From NCBI RefSeq assembly GCF_001705665.1, contig NZ_MDHA01000032.1, positions 124,001-188,000 of the forward strand: DNA of 64,000 nt. The letters run 5' to 3'. The notes under the pieces are model-generated. The model was not told the DNA's origin and did no database searches. It was given only the letters and a program-made list of their open reading frames with translations. Every line of letters begins with the position of its first letter. The stretch's first letter is position 1. This DNA is from Thioclava sp. SK-1 (GTDB lineage Bacteria > Pseudomonadota > Alphaproteobacteria > Rhodobacterales > Rhodobacteraceae). Made by a program: the position numbers and the translations under genes. This document shows, one piece after another, positions 1 to 9,116 of this stretch.

Positions 1-938
1 CCTTCGAATTCGGACGCTGCCACGTCACGGACGCGGGTAAAGCCCTCGACCTTCGCCGATTTCAGAACGCCCTCGGCCAGCACATCGGCCAGCACCAGAA
101 GCTCGCTTGCGACGGCGGTCGATTTGTCTTCGACCGTGTCGACACGGTACAGGCCATAGGCGATGCCCGGACCGAAAGCCACGGCGCGGTTTTGCGGAAT
201 GGTCCAAGGCGTGGTTGTCCAGATCACAACGCTTGCCCCGTCCAACACGTCGGATTTTGGTTTGAACCGAACCCAGATCATGTGGCTGGTATGGTCGTGG
301 TATTCGACCTCGGCCTCGGCCAGGGCGGTCTTTTCAACCGGCGACCACATCACGGGTTTGGACCCTTGATACAGGCTGCCATTCATCAAAAACGCCATGA
401 ACTCTTCTGCGATTACGCGTTCTGCGTGGAAGTTCATCGTCAGATAGGGGTCTGCCCAATTGCCATATACGCCCAGACGTTTGAATTCCTCGCGTTGGAT
501 ATCCACCCAACCTTCGGCAAATTTGCGGCATTCTTGCCGGAAATCGATGACCGGAACGTCATCTTTGTCTTTGCCGGCTTTGCGATACTGCTCTTCGATT
601 TTCCATTCGATCGGCAGGCCGTGGCAATCCCAGCCCGGAACATAGCGCGCGTCATGGCCCATCATCTGATGGCTGCGCACGATGATATCCTTGATCGTTT
701 TGTTCAGGGCGTGACCGATGTGCAGATGGCCATTCGCATAGGGGGGACCATCATGCAGCGTAAACGGCGCGCGGCCTTCCGCCTTGTCACGCAAACGATC
801 ATAGATCCCGATCTGTTCCCAACGGGCCAGCCATTCGGGTTCGCGCTGTGGCAGGCCTGCGCGCATCGGAAAATCGGTTTCGGGCAGAAAGACGGTATCG
901 CGGTAATCGACGGTCTTGTCGGTTGTGTCGGCGCACAT
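1..938 (-). CDS. ileS: isoleucyl-tRNA synthetase, N-terminal 312 residues (cut by window edge)
   Basis: Charges tRNA-Ile with isoleucine in the cytoplasm. The translation runs off the left edge without a stop; about a third of the usual 900-1000 residue enzyme is present. The class I signature HIGH lies at residues 73-76 inside GPPYANGHLHIGHALN, and the conserved GWDCHGLPIE region follows, so the identity is clear. The chosen ATG (938-936) has AAGGA about 10 bases upstream. The insertion of the editing domain begins within the visible part (WTTTPWTIP). It is divergent from fadH. The KMSKS motif and the zinc-binding C-terminus lie outside the window and cannot be checked. Confidence 0.97.
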   Translation of the reverse strand, partial: MCADTTDKTVDYRDTVFLPETDFPMRAGLPQREPEWLARWEQIGIYDRLRDKAEGRAPFTLHDGPPYANGHLHIGHALNKTIKDIIVRSHQMMGHDARYVPGWDCHGLPIEWKIEEQYRKAGKDKDDVPVIDFRQECRKFAEGWVDIQREEFKRLGVYGNWADPYLTMNFHAERVIAEEFMAFLMNGSLYQGSKPVMWSPVEKTALAEAEVEYHDHTSHMIWVRFKPKSDVLDGASVVIWTTTPWTIPQNRAVAFGPGIAYGLYRVDTVEDKSTAVASELLVLADVLAEGVLKSAKVEGFTRVRDVAASEFE

Positions 939-1261
939 ATGTGGAAAATCCTTGGAACGGGGAAGGGTCGCGCAGGTGGCGACCTGTCGCTTGGCTCATA
1001 GCTCCCGGCTACCCTGACGCGTCAGAGCGCCGGGCTGATAATTCGTAGGATGTGAGCCGCGTTGATCATTGGCGCGTTATAGGCGGGCGTGCGCCCTTGG
1101 GCAAGCGGATCTGACGCTTTGACCACGTCGAACGGGGGTCTATTACGCGCAATTGGCTGTAACGCGGCGTTTCACATGACTTCGGTGGGGCATATTGCCA
1201 TGATAGCTTACGTTAGGCAGGCCGGGTCGGGCGGTTTGCATGCCAAGGGGGAGGAACACCC
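939..1261. other. divergent intergenic region ileS / fadH (323 bp)
   Basis: No gene is visible. It must hold promoters for both divergent genes. The most structured part is an inverted repeat at 1004-1034. A good Shine-Dalgarno GGGGGAGG precedes fadH at about 1247-1254. No T-box-like leader is recognisable in front of ileS, as expected outside Gram-positives. Confidence 0.5.
1004..1034. repeat. nested inverted repeat upstream of ileS
   Basis: CCCGGC (1004-1009) can pair with GCCGGG (1029-1034), and between them lies the perfect 10-bp palindrome TGACGCGTCA (1015-1024). It sits 77-96 bases upstream of the ileS start. It could be a protein-binding site or an RNA hairpin of the ileS leader; there is no T-run, so a terminator is unlikely. 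Function unknown. Confidence 0.35.
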
Positions 1262-3277
1262 ATGAGCCATTATCCGCATCTTATGCAGCCGATTGATTTG
1301 GGGCCATTGCAGCTGCCCAACCGGGTGTTGATGGGGTCAATGCATACCAATCTGGAAGAGCGAGGCGATTGGAACCGGGTCGCGGAATTCTATGCAGAAC
1401 GTGCGCGTGGCGGTGTGGGGTTGATGGTGACAGGGGGGATGGCGCCGAATGCTGAAGGCGGTGTTTTTCCGGGGGCGTCAGGCTTGTTTACCGCCGAAGA
1501 TATCGTCCACCACCGTATGGTGACATCGCGTGTCCATGCCGCAGGCGGGAAGATCGCGATGCAAATTTTGCATGCTGGGCGCTATGCCTATGGCAAGGAT
1601 TGTGTCGCACCATCAGCGATACGATCACCGATTTCGCCCTTTCGGCCGACAGCGTTGGACGGCATGGGAATCGAAAAGCAGATTGCCGATATCGCGACGG
1701 CAGCCGCACGGGCGCGCGACGCAGGCTATGACGGCGTAGAGCTGATGGGATCAGAAGGCTATTTTTTGAATCAGTTCCTTGTGCGCCACAGCAATCACCG
1801 CGATGATGAATGGGGCGGTAGCTATGAAAACCGTATGCGACTGCCCGTAGAGGTGATGCGACGGGTGCGTGCCATGCTTGGCGCGGATTTTTTGGTGATT
1901 TTCCGACTATCTTTGATGGACCTTGTGCCAGATGGCTCCAGTTGGGCAGAGGTGGTGCAGCTGGCGCGCGCGGTTCAGGCGGCGGGGGCCAATGTGCTGA
2001 ATACCGGGATTGGCTGGCATGAAGCGCGGGTGCCGACCATTGCAACCTCTGTGCCACGGCAGGCATTTTCATGGTTGACCGGACGGCTGCGTCCAGAGGT
2101 CACAATCCCGGTTATTGCCTCAAACCGTATCAATACGCCCGAGGTGGCAGAGGCAATCCTGGCGACAGGGGAGGCCGATATGGTCTCAATGGCGCGGCCT
2201 TTGCTTGCGGATCCTGATTTCGTGGTCAAGGCGCAGACAGGGCGGGCAAAACAGATCGCCCCTTGTATCGCCTGCAATCAGGCCTGTCTGGATCATACAT
2301 TTGCCGGCAAGACCTCTAGCTGTCTGGTGAACCCACGTGCCGGGCATGAAACGCAGCTGACAATTACACCGACACAGGTGCCGCGCCGGATTGCGGTTGT
2401 AGGGGCCGGGCCTGCGGGCCTGTCGGCAGCGATCACGGCTGCGGGGCGGGGCCATCAGGTGACGTTGTTTGACCGCGCCGATCAGATCGGTGGTCAGCTG
2501 ATCTACGCACGTGCCATCCCTGGCAAAGAAGAATTCCACGGGCTGACCGATTGGTTTGCGACCATGCTCGTGGTGTCGGGTGTTGATCTGCGGTTGCGCT
2601 GTGATGTGCGACCTGACGATTTGGTCGGGTATGATGAGGTGATCGTAGCCACCGGTGTGCGCCCGCGTGATCCGCAGATCCCGGTGTATGGGGGCCATGT
2701 TGTGACCTATCCCGATCTCTTGTCGGGGCGCGTCTCCGCCGGGGCACGGGTTGCGGTCATCGGGGCAGGGGGGATCGGCTTTGATGTCGCGGAATTCTTG
2801 ACAACGGTGCACAGCCCGACCTTGGATTTGGCGGCCTGGCGGCGGGAATGGGGGGTGGGCGATCCGGCGCAATCGCGCGGCGGATTGGTCACGGCCGCAC
2901 CCGAGGCTGCGGCGCGTCAAGTCTGGTTGCTGCAACGCAAGGCAGAACGGCCGGGAAAAAACCTTGGTCGCACAACCGGCTGGATTCACCGCGCCGCGCT
3001 AAAGGCCAAAGGGGTGAAAATGCTGTCCGGCGTCAACTATGATCAGATCAGCGATCAGGGGTTGCATATCAACTTTGGCCCCGAACAGGGTGCGGGGCAA
3101 ATTCTGCCCGTGGACACCGTTGTCCTATGCGCCGGACAGCTGAGTGAGACCGGCTTGGCTAAGGCACTGACGGCTGCGCATAAACCTTTTCACTTGATTG
3201 GCGGTGCCGATGTCGCAGCCGAGCTGGATGCAAAGCGCGCGATTGATCAAGGCACGCGTTTGGGCGCGGCACTGTAA
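1262..3277 (+). CDS. fadH: NADPH-dependent 2,4-dienoyl-CoA reductase (FadH-type flavin/iron-sulfur oxidoreductase)
   Basis: Reduces 2,4-dienoyl-CoA in beta-oxidation of unsaturated fatty acids. At 671 residues it matches the length of E. coli FadH (about 672). Residues 1-365 form the old-yellow-enzyme barrel; C335, C338, C342 and C354 are spaced like the 4Fe-4S ligands of FadH, and Y167 and H253 fall where the active-site Tyr and His are expected. A second half with a GxGxxG dinucleotide motif (VVGAGPAG, near 380) and another near 490 binds FAD/NADPH. The ATG follows GGGGGAGG by a normal spacing. Related trimethylamine dehydrogenase-like enzymes share the layout, so the substrate is inferred. 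Confidence 0.85.
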   Translation: MSHYPHLMQPIDLGPLQLPNRVLMGSMHTNLEERGDWNRVAEFYAERARGGVGLMVTGGMAPNAEGGVFPGASGLFTAEDIVHHRMVTSRVHAAGGKIAMQILHAGRYAYGKDCVAPSAIRSPISPFRPTALDGMGIEKQIADIATAAARARDAGYDGVELMGSEGYFLNQFLVRHSNHRDDEWGGSYENRMRLPVEVMRRVRAMLGADFLVIFRLSLMDLVPDGSSWAEVVQLARAVQAAGANVLNTGIGWHEARVPTIATSVPRQAFSWLTGRLRPEVTIPVIASNRINTPEVAEAILATGEADMVSMARPLLADPDFVVKAQTGRAKQIAPCIACNQACLDHTFAGKTSSCLVNPRAGHETQLTITPTQVPRRIAVVGAGPAGLSAAITAAGRGHQVTLFDRADQIGGQLIYARAIPGKEEFHGLTDWFATMLVVSGVDLRLRCDVRPDDLVGYDEVIVATGVRPRDPQIPVYGGHVVTYPDLLSGRVSAGARVAVIGAGGIGFDVAEFLTTVHSPTLDLAAWRREWGVGDPAQSRGGLVTAAPEAAARQVWLLQRKAERPGKNLGRTTGWIHRAALKAKGVKMLSGVNYDQISDQGLHINFGPEQGAGQILPVDTVVLCAGQLSETGLAKALTAAHKPFHLIGGADVAAELDAKRAIDQGTRLGAAL

Positions 3278-3595
3278 GGCGCATCGTGCCCTAACTTCGG
3301 TTAATGTGATTGGGGTGGTATTTCCCTCCCTGCCCGTGCTGCGCCGTTTTGTATCGCGGGGGCGGGGGCGTTCTATGCCCCACTGCCGCGCGATGGAGGG
3401 GGTCATTTTATATATATTTCAGCGGGTTGACCCTGCGTTTCCTTGGCGCGTCGCCGTTCTTATCTGCGCGACAATCGTTTCATCAGCCCGGCAAAAGACT
3501 TAATTTTCCCCTATATTGTCCACGCTTGGCCCCATTTCGGCCCTTATTGACCGCGATCAAAGGGACAACAAGAAACGATCCGAAGGGTAACCTGC
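3278..3595. other. intergenic region fadH / lysR (318 bp)
   Basis: No coding region is supported; open frames here look like chance. An AT-rich stretch TATATATATTT near 3409-3419 and a TATATT near 3512-3517 could belong to a promoter of the LysR gene. No clear hairpin terminator after fadH was found. Confidence 0.4.
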
Positions 3596-4501
3596 ATGGA
3601 CCGCCTGACCGAAATGGAAGCCTTCGCCACTGTTGTGGACCAAGGGGGATTTACAGACGCCGCCAAGAAAATGGGGATTTCAAAATCCGCCGTTTCCAAA
3701 CATGTCTCCTCGTTGGAGGCCCGCCTGGGTGCGCGTCTTTTGAACCGCACGACACGCCGCGTCAGCCCGACCGAGATTGGTCTGGCCTATTATGACCGGG
3801 CGCGCCGGGTTCTTAACGATGCTGGCGAGGCAGATGCGCTTGTCACATCTATGCAGATCGCACCCTCCGGGATGTTGCGGATCTCGGTTGCGACCGATTT
3901 CGGGGTGAACCTGTTGTCACCGGTTCTGGGCGACTTCCTTGGTGAATACCCTGATATCACTGTAAATATGGTGCTGAATAACCGCTATGTTGAACTGATC
4001 TCGGAAGGGTTCGATATGGCCATCCGCGTCGGAGAGCTGGAAGACAGTTCCCTCCGGGCACGCAAACTGACCGAGACGTCACAACGCATGATCGCTTCGC
4101 CTGCCTATTTTGAGAAATACGGCCGGCCGCAAAAGATCGATGATTTGAACGAGCATAAGCTGCTACATTACTCCAACCAATCGGCGGGCAATGTGTGGAA
4201 AATCACGGCCCCCTCAGGGGAGCGGCGTCAGGTCCGCTCTGCTGGGTGGTTGACCGTGAATGATGGGCAATCGCTGTTACATGCTGCGATCTCGGGTCTG
4301 GGGATCGCGTATCTGCCCAGCTATCTTTATGCCGAGGCGATGCAGCAAGGTCTGGTGCAAGAGGCAATCCCGGATCTGCCGATGGAAACACTGGGCATAT
4401 ATGCCGTGTATCCTCCGGGCCGGTTTACCCAGCCCAAAGTGCGCGCCTTTATTGATTTTCTTGCGCAGACATTCGCAACCCGCGGTCCCGAGAGCTGGTA
4501 A
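3596..4501 (+). CDS. LysR-family transcriptional regulator
   Basis: A 301-residue DNA-binding regulator of standard LysR length. Residues 1-60 are the winged helix-turn-helix (AAKKMGISKSAVSKHVSSLE); roughly 90-295 form the periplasmic-binding-protein-like effector domain. The subgroup resembles the AaeR/DmlR-like single-domain LysR proteins, but the ligand cannot be told. The start has AAGGG about 8 bases upstream. It lies downstream of fadH on the same strand but 318 bp away, and faces an OmpA gene tail to tail, so its target is not obvious from context. LysR proteins often regulate a divergent neighbour; here none is adjacent. Confidence 0.9.
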   Translation: MDRLTEMEAFATVVDQGGFTDAAKKMGISKSAVSKHVSSLEARLGARLLNRTTRRVSPTEIGLAYYDRARRVLNDAGEADALVTSMQIAPSGMLRISVATDFGVNLLSPVLGDFLGEYPDITVNMVLNNRYVELISEGFDMAIRVGELEDSSLRARKLTETSQRMIASPAYFEKYGRPQKIDDLNEHKLLHYSNQSAGNVWKITAPSGERRQVRSAGWLTVNDGQSLLHAAISGLGIAYLPSYLYAEAMQQGLVQEAIPDLPMETLGIYAVYPPGRFTQPKVRAFIDFLAQTFATRGPESW

Positions 4502-4572
4502 GCCATCAAACCGTTTGCGCAGGCCGGGTCACTGATACCTCCCCCCCCGCGTGCTCATCTCCTATTGTTCCC

Positions 4573-5532
4573 CTAACTTTGGGTCGAAGTGAGCACCACT
4601 TCGACCCGTCTGTTATTTTGCCGCCCGGCCTCTGTCAGGTTGGTATCGCGCGGGGCCAGCCAACCGGCCCCTTCGGCGGTGATCCGGTCCGGGGCAATGG
4701 CAAATTGCGCGATCAATGCTTGTCGCACGGCCTGCGCGCGGGCCCGAGACAGGGTGATATTCACCTGCAGCCCGCCGACCGTATCGGTATGTCCCACCAA
4801 CGCCACACGCGCGGCGGGGTTTGCAGCCATATAATCGGCCAACCCGCTAAGGCTGTCGTAGGTTTTGGCCTCTAGGGTGGCTTTGCCACTGTCAAATACC
4901 AGATCATCCAGCGCAGCAGAGCCGTCCTGCTCTAACGTCTGGCCAATCTGCGAAGTCTGCGCAAAGGGGTCAGAGGCCACAGGCTGCGCCAACGGGCTGG
5001 ACGTGTCGGGCGTATCAATCGGGTGGCTGAACAGGGTTGTCAGATGCACAAACCCCGAATTGGACGAGCGACTTACCGTCAATGCGGCGAATTCATCGCC
5101 GCGCCGTGCTGCAAGATAGTGGTAATCGCCCAGATCCACATGCATTTGCGGCTCGGGCAGCAGGTCCAGCTCATATCGGAAATCAAACCCGCCACAATGC
5201 ATCCCATCGCATTCATAAAGCGTTTGAAACCCGGCATCCGCCAATTGCGCCCGCAGCGGGGCGGTGATCTGCAAGATCGTCTGTTGGTTGGATGGCAAAC
5301 GCCAAGCGGTGTCGCTGCGCGCGCCTTCCAGGTCCACTGCCAGACCGCCTTCCGGCGCGAAAGGCCCGATCAGCAGGCGGTAGCTTGCAGCAGGATCGCT
5401 GTCTTGGGCGGATATGGTCGCCTCTTGCGGCAAGGTCAGCGCAAAGCTTTGGGCCCAGATCGTGCCTGGCCATAGCATCAGCGCATAAAGCGACAGGCAT
5501 TTGGACACGAAGACACAGCGGGGGCGGATCAT
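4573..5532 (-). CDS. OmpA-family secreted/outer membrane protein
   Basis: 319 residues. The start at 5532 is favoured because it begins a signal peptide (MIRPRCVFVSK followed by a hydrophobic stretch, cleavage near WAQS) and because its ATG overlaps the TGA of the upstream acetyltransferase by 4 bases (ATGA); the longer frame upstream lies inside that gene. The middle part is not a recognised domain. The C-terminal 110 residues are an OmpA-like peptidoglycan-binding domain: FDSGKATL, GHTDTVGG, LSRARAQAVR and NRRVEV. Likely a periplasmic or outer membrane protein gripping peptidoglycan. It is the last gene of a three-gene operon with CinA-like and GNAT proteins. Confidence 0.85.
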   Translation of the reverse strand: MIRPRCVFVSKCLSLYALMLWPGTIWAQSFALTLPQEATISAQDSDPAASYRLLIGPFAPEGGLAVDLEGARSDTAWRLPSNQQTILQITAPLRAQLADAGFQTLYECDGMHCGGFDFRYELDLLPEPQMHVDLGDYHYLAARRGDEFAALTVSRSSNSGFVHLTTLFSHPIDTPDTSSPLAQPVASDPFAQTSQIGQTLEQDGSAALDDLVFDSGKATLEAKTYDSLSGLADYMAANPAARVALVGHTDTVGGLQVNITLSRARAQAVRQALIAQFAIAPDRITAEGAGWLAPRDTNLTEAGRQNNRRVEVVLTSTQS

Positions 5533-6254
5533 GCGTGAGGTTCCTTGCGATAATGATATTGGCCCACCTGTTGCATCTGCAGCTTGTGATACAGCGCTAC
5601 GGCGGGCTGGTTTTCGGCCCGAACCACCAGCATCAAACGCGTCGCGCCGATGTCGCGGGCCCACCGCGCGGCTTCTATCAGGATTGACCGTGCCAGCCCC
5701 TTACGACGCATCGACACGCTGACCGTCAAACCGTGCACCATCGCGACGGTGATGCCATCGTCGCGGTGATGGGCTGCGATGAAGCAGGCTCCGGCGGCGC
5801 GGTTGTCATGGCGGCCCAATACCACGGCTTTGGGACCAATGGCGCGGTGCATGACTGCCTGTCGTTGTGGGCCTATATCACCTTCGGCCAGCAAATCGCA
5901 GGTGATGGCCAAGGGCGGCCAATGCGCAAACCCCGACAGATGTGGCGCCTGTGTCGGCATATCTGCAAGTGCGATGTCAAACACGCTGGAGCGATCATAG
6001 AAGAGGAAGCCGCGCTGGGCCAGATCCGCATCCAGCGCGTCCTGGCCCGGACGGATTTGAAAACAGGCCGTTTGCCCCATCGCATGATGGGCGGTAACAG
6101 CGGCATCGATATCGGTCGTGCCCGGATCATCTGTGACACTGGCGCAGCTGACGCGGCTACCGCCGCCCAGCCCTTCGCGGATTGTGAACCCGCCCGCCTG
6201 CACCATCCGGGCGGCAGGCCAGGTCGCGTCGATGGTGGCAAAAGGGGAGGTCAT
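5529..6254 (-). CDS. GNAT-family N-acetyltransferase
   Basis: 241 residues. The C-terminal part has the acetyl-CoA binding motif A of GNAT enzymes (MRRKGLARSILIEAARWA) followed by the typical beta5 region (LVVRAENQPAVALYHKL). The first half is divergent, which suggests a tandem or extended GNAT fold. The substrate is unknown. The ATG overlaps the stop of the CinA-like gene (ATGA) and its own stop overlaps the OmpA gene start, so the three are translationally coupled. No peculiarity in base use compared with neighbours. Confidence 0.85.
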   Translation of the reverse strand: MTSPFATIDATWPAARMVQAGGFTIREGLGGGSRVSCASVTDDPGTTDIDAAVTAHHAMGQTACFQIRPGQDALDADLAQRGFLFYDRSSVFDIALADMPTQAPHLSGFAHWPPLAITCDLLAEGDIGPQRQAVMHRAIGPKAVVLGRHDNRAAGACFIAAHHRDDGITVAMVHGLTVSVSMRRKGLARSILIEAARWARDIGATRLMLVVRAENQPAVALYHKLQMQQVGQYHYRKEPHA

Positions 6255-6979
6255 TCGCCCTCCGGGAACAGGGATTTCAGCTTGGCGAAGCCAGCCTCCA
6301 ACCGGGGTTCATCCTGGCCGCGCACCACAAGGTTCACCCCATAGGCGCCATCTGCGACAAAGGGGTAAGAGCCAAAAGACAGATCGGAATATTCCTGTGC
6401 TGCATCGCGCAGCGGCTCTGAAATTTCTGATTCCGGGCGTGGCACGCGCAGGCTGCGTGATAAAACGGGAGCCCCCCCGGTCAGTGTCGGCAGAACCGAG
6501 GCCACCATGGCCTGAAATACATTTGGCACACCGGCCATCACATAGACATTACCGATGTTAAAACCCGGCGCGACCGATACCGGATTGTCAATCAGTCGTG
6601 CCCCATCCGGGATCCGCGCCATGCGCAGGCGCGCAGGCGTCGCCGTTGTCCCGCGAGAGGCATAATGGGCCTCTAACAAGGCGCGGGCATCATCGCGGAT
6701 ATCGACCTTTGCGCCAAAGGCTGCACCCACGGCATCGGCGGTGATGTCATCATGGGTTGGGCCAATCCCACCAGAGGTGAACACCGTATCATATTGTTCT
6801 GATAGCGCGCGCACAGCGTCGATGATCTGCGCCTGATCATCGGACACCACGCGGATTTCGCGCAGGTCGATGCCTGCCTTGGTCAGCTCTTGTGACAGGA
6901 AATACGCGTTGCCTTCGCGGGTGCGACCGGACAGGATTTCATCACCGATGATGAGGATGGCGGCTGTGGGGTTTGACAT
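6251..6979 (-). CDS. CinA N-terminal-type molybdopterin-binding protein
   Basis: 242 residues corresponding to the MoaB/MogA-like (MoCF_biosynth) domain only; the nicotinamide-nucleotide amidase domain of full-length CinA is absent. Motifs: ILIIGDEILSGRTREGN at the N-terminus and FTSGGIGPTHDDIT around residues 65-80. The start at 6979 (MSNPTAA) follows GGAG closely and begins the domain; a longer frame upstream has no support. Related stand-alone proteins are annotated as competence/damage-inducible protein A or as ADP-ribose pyrophosphatase-like; the reaction here is uncertain. First gene of the operon, divergent from map. Confidence 0.85.
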   Translation of the reverse strand: MSNPTAAILIIGDEILSGRTREGNAYFLSQELTKAGIDLREIRVVSDDQAQIIDAVRALSEQYDTVFTSGGIGPTHDDITADAVGAAFGAKVDIRDDARALLEAHYASRGTTATPARLRMARIPDGARLIDNPVSVAPGFNIGNVYVMAGVPNVFQAMVASVLPTLTGGAPVLSRSLRVPRPESEISEPLRDAAQEYSDLSFGSYPFVADGAYGVNLVVRGQDEPRLEAGFAKLKSLFPEGE

Positions 6980-7094
6980 GGGGCTCTCCTTTGCTTCGAA
7001 TCTATAGGACGGCTGTGCCGCATGGGAAAGCCCGACCACTGGCCAAGCTGCGCATTTGTGATTATCTAGGGCACAGACACTTAGGAGAATGCTC

Positions 7095-7907
7095 GTGGAC
7101 GATCCCAAAGCAACGGTGACCAAGGATGGGATCCGTATCTACAATACGACCAGTGATTTTGACGGCATCCGTAAATCTTGTCAGGTGACGGCGCAGATTT
7201 TGGATGAGGTGGCAGAACATGTCGCTCCGGGGAAAACCACGCTAGAGCTGGAATATTTCATCGCCAAGCGGGTGGAAGAGCTGGGCGCGACCTCGGCGAC
7301 GATTGGCTATCGCGGTTATTCGCATGCCTCGTGTATCTCGGTCAATCATGTGGTCTGTCACGGCATTCCGGGCGATAAAAAGCTTAAAGATGGCGATGTG
7401 CTGAATATTGACGTGACGGTGATTGTCGACGGCTGGTTCGGCGATAGTTCCCGGATGTATGTCGCCGGCAGCCTGCCGCGTAAAGCCGAGCGTCTGATCG
7501 AAGTGACCCATGATGCGCTGATGATCGGGATTGAGACGGTCAAGCCGGGCAATACCTTTGGCGATATCGGCCATGCGATCCAGAAATTTGTTGAAGGCAA
7601 CCGAATGAGCGTGGTGCGTGATTTTTGCGGCCACGGTGTGGGCCGGGTGTTTCATGCGCCGCCGAATGTTTTGCATTACGGGCGTGCCGGATCGGGTGCC
7701 GTGCTGGAAGAAGGCATGATTTTCACCATTGAGCCGATGGTCAATCTGGGCCGTGCTGATACTAAGGTTCTGGCAGATGACTGGACGGCTGTGACGCGCG
7801 ACAAATCGTTGTCGGCGCAGTTTGAACATTGCGTTGGTGTAACAGCGAGCGGGTGCGAAATTTTCACCACAAGCCCGACCGGGAAATTCTATCCCACCTG
7901 GGGGTGA
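7095..7907 (+). CDS. map: methionine aminopeptidase, type I
   Basis: Removes the initiator methionine from nascent proteins. 270 residues, in line with type I enzymes. Metal-site motifs are all visible: NIDVTVIVDGWFGDSSRMY (two Asp), GHGVG (His), FTIEPM (Glu) and QFEH (Glu); VCHGIPG gives the substrate-site His. The start is placed at GTG 7095, not ATG 7089: the Shine-Dalgarno AGGAG (7083-7087) is 7 bases from the GTG but only 1 base from the ATG. Divergent from the CinA-like gene; a receiver protein follows on the same strand after 60 bases. Confidence 0.95.
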   Translation: MDDPKATVTKDGIRIYNTTSDFDGIRKSCQVTAQILDEVAEHVAPGKTTLELEYFIAKRVEELGATSATIGYRGYSHASCISVNHVVCHGIPGDKKLKDGDVLNIDVTVIVDGWFGDSSRMYVAGSLPRKAERLIEVTHDALMIGIETVKPGNTFGDIGHAIQKFVEGNRMSVVRDFCGHGVGRVFHAPPNVLHYGRAGSGAVLEEGMIFTIEPMVNLGRADTKVLADDWTAVTRDKSLSAQFEHCVGVTASGCEIFTTSPTGKFYPTWG

Positions 7908-7967
7908 TCTTCGGGTAAAGGTGCAATCGCCCAAGGTTTGATGGTGGTGTTTAGCGATGAGGACCGC

Positions 7968-8417
7968 ATGGCCAACGTTTTGCTGTTAGAAGACGATGTC
8001 GCCTTTAGTGAGGCGCTTAAATCTGGTCTTGCCATTTTTGGGCATCAGGTCACGGTTGTTTCAGGCGCCGCCGTGGCGCTTGACGCATTGCGCGAAGGTC
8101 AGTTTGATGTCGTCGTCGCGGATATTTTCATTCGTCGTGGGGATGCGCTGACCAGTGACGGTGGGATCACCCTTGCAGGACGGCTGAGCAATATTCGCGC
8201 GATGGATGGGTCTGACCCGCGCGGCGCGCTGCCACTGATTGTGATTTCTGGCGCGGTGGGTGGCGAAGCCTCGTCACATTTCTTTGATATCGTAAAATCG
8301 CTGGGGGCGCGCAAGGTCCTGGCCAAACCCTTCGCATTGCAGGATTTGGCACAGGCTATTGCGATGGTGTTGGAACAGGGCACACCCAAGGACGGCCCTG
8401 TGCAATATTTCAGTTAA
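7968..8417 (+). CDS. stand-alone response regulator receiver domain protein
   Basis: 149 residues with only a receiver domain. Acidic pocket E8-D10, phospho-acceptor D52 (VVVADIF), S94 at the switch Thr/Ser position and K120 (LAKPF) are all present, so it should be phosphorylated. After D52 there is an extended loop (about 55-88) longer than in CheY-type proteins. No output domain, so it probably acts by protein contact. Start 7968 has GAGG 5 bases upstream; a longer frame from 7938 is less supported. No histidine kinase is in the window. Its TAA overlaps the stop of the convergent HAD gene. Confidence 0.85.
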   Translation: MANVLLLEDDVAFSEALKSGLAIFGHQVTVVSGAAVALDALREGQFDVVVADIFIRRGDALTSDGGITLAGRLSNIRAMDGSDPRGALPLIVISGAVGGEASSHFFDIVKSLGARKVLAKPFALQDLAQAIAMVLEQGTPKDGPVQYFS

Positions 8418-9070
8418 TCGCGCAGGCCGATCAGCGCGGGCAATTGCGCCATATCGTGGAACAGCCGCGCACCGGTTGCTGCCAGCGCCGGGTTGTCGCC
8501 ATGCGGGGCATAGCCCCAGCAGGGGATGCCGGCATTGGCGGCTGCTTGCGCGCCGGTGGCGCTGTCTTCAATGACCACGCAATCGCTGGGATCAACGCCC
8601 AACACTTTGGCGCAATGTAAATACAGGTCTGGCGCAGGTTTTGGATTGGACACAGTTTCCTGGCCTGAAAATAAGCGCCCTTCCAGCTTGGCTTTGATCG
8701 CGGGATGCTGGCCCAGCGTCGCATCCATCTTTGCCAGCCGCCCGTTAGAGCCCACTGCATAGCCTATGTTGGCCGCGTCCAGCCGATCAAGCAGGGCAGG
8801 AATGCCGGGGATCAGGGGCGTATTGGTACGTAACCGTACATAAAGCCGTTGATAAAAATCCTCCGCCCAATTGTCGGGCAGGGTTGCGCCCATGTCGCGC
8901 GCCTTCGCAGCGCAGCCTTCGATAGTGCCACCGATGAACAATGGCTCCATGTCCTGGGGGTCGAGAGATAGCCCGTAGCGGGTAAAATCTTCATGCAAAA
9001 GCGCAAAAGTGGGTGGCTCGCTGTCGACAAGCACCCCATCACAGTCAAATAACACCGCTTTGACGGTCAT
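8414..9070 (-). CDS. HAD-superfamily hydrolase (beta-phosphoglucomutase/phosphatase-like)
   Basis: 218 residues. HAD motif I is FDCDGVLVDS with D9 and D11; motif III/IV is CVVIEDSATGAQAA. The alpha-helical cap of the subfamily I type sits between them. Enzymes of this shape act on sugar phosphates (phosphatase or beta-phosphoglucomutase-like); the exact substrate cannot be read from sequence. The start at 9070 has GGAG 6 bases upstream; an in-frame ATG 12 bases further upstream is too close to any Shine-Dalgarno. Convergent with the receiver gene, overlapping at the stops. Confidence 0.88.
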   Translation of the reverse strand: MTVKAVLFDCDGVLVDSEPPTFALLHEDFTRYGLSLDPQDMEPLFIGGTIEGCAAKARDMGATLPDNWAEDFYQRLYVRLRTNTPLIPGIPALLDRLDAANIGYAVGSNGRLAKMDATLGQHPAIKAKLEGRLFSGQETVSNPKPAPDLYLHCAKVLGVDPSDCVVIEDSATGAQAAANAGIPCWGYAPHGDNPALAATGARLFHDMAQLPALIGLRD

Positions 9071-9116
9071 AGCTGTCTCCATTCCTTATGGTATCGGCCC
9101 GCCTTGCGGTGGCCGA

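Noticed and set aside
939-1261. T-box or riboswitch before ileS
   Set aside because: No T-box core sequence or specifier hairpin was recognisable, and T-boxes are not expected in alphaproteobacteria.
7089-7094. ATG 7089 as the map start
   Set aside because: Only one base from the Shine-Dalgarno; GTG 7095 is correctly spaced.
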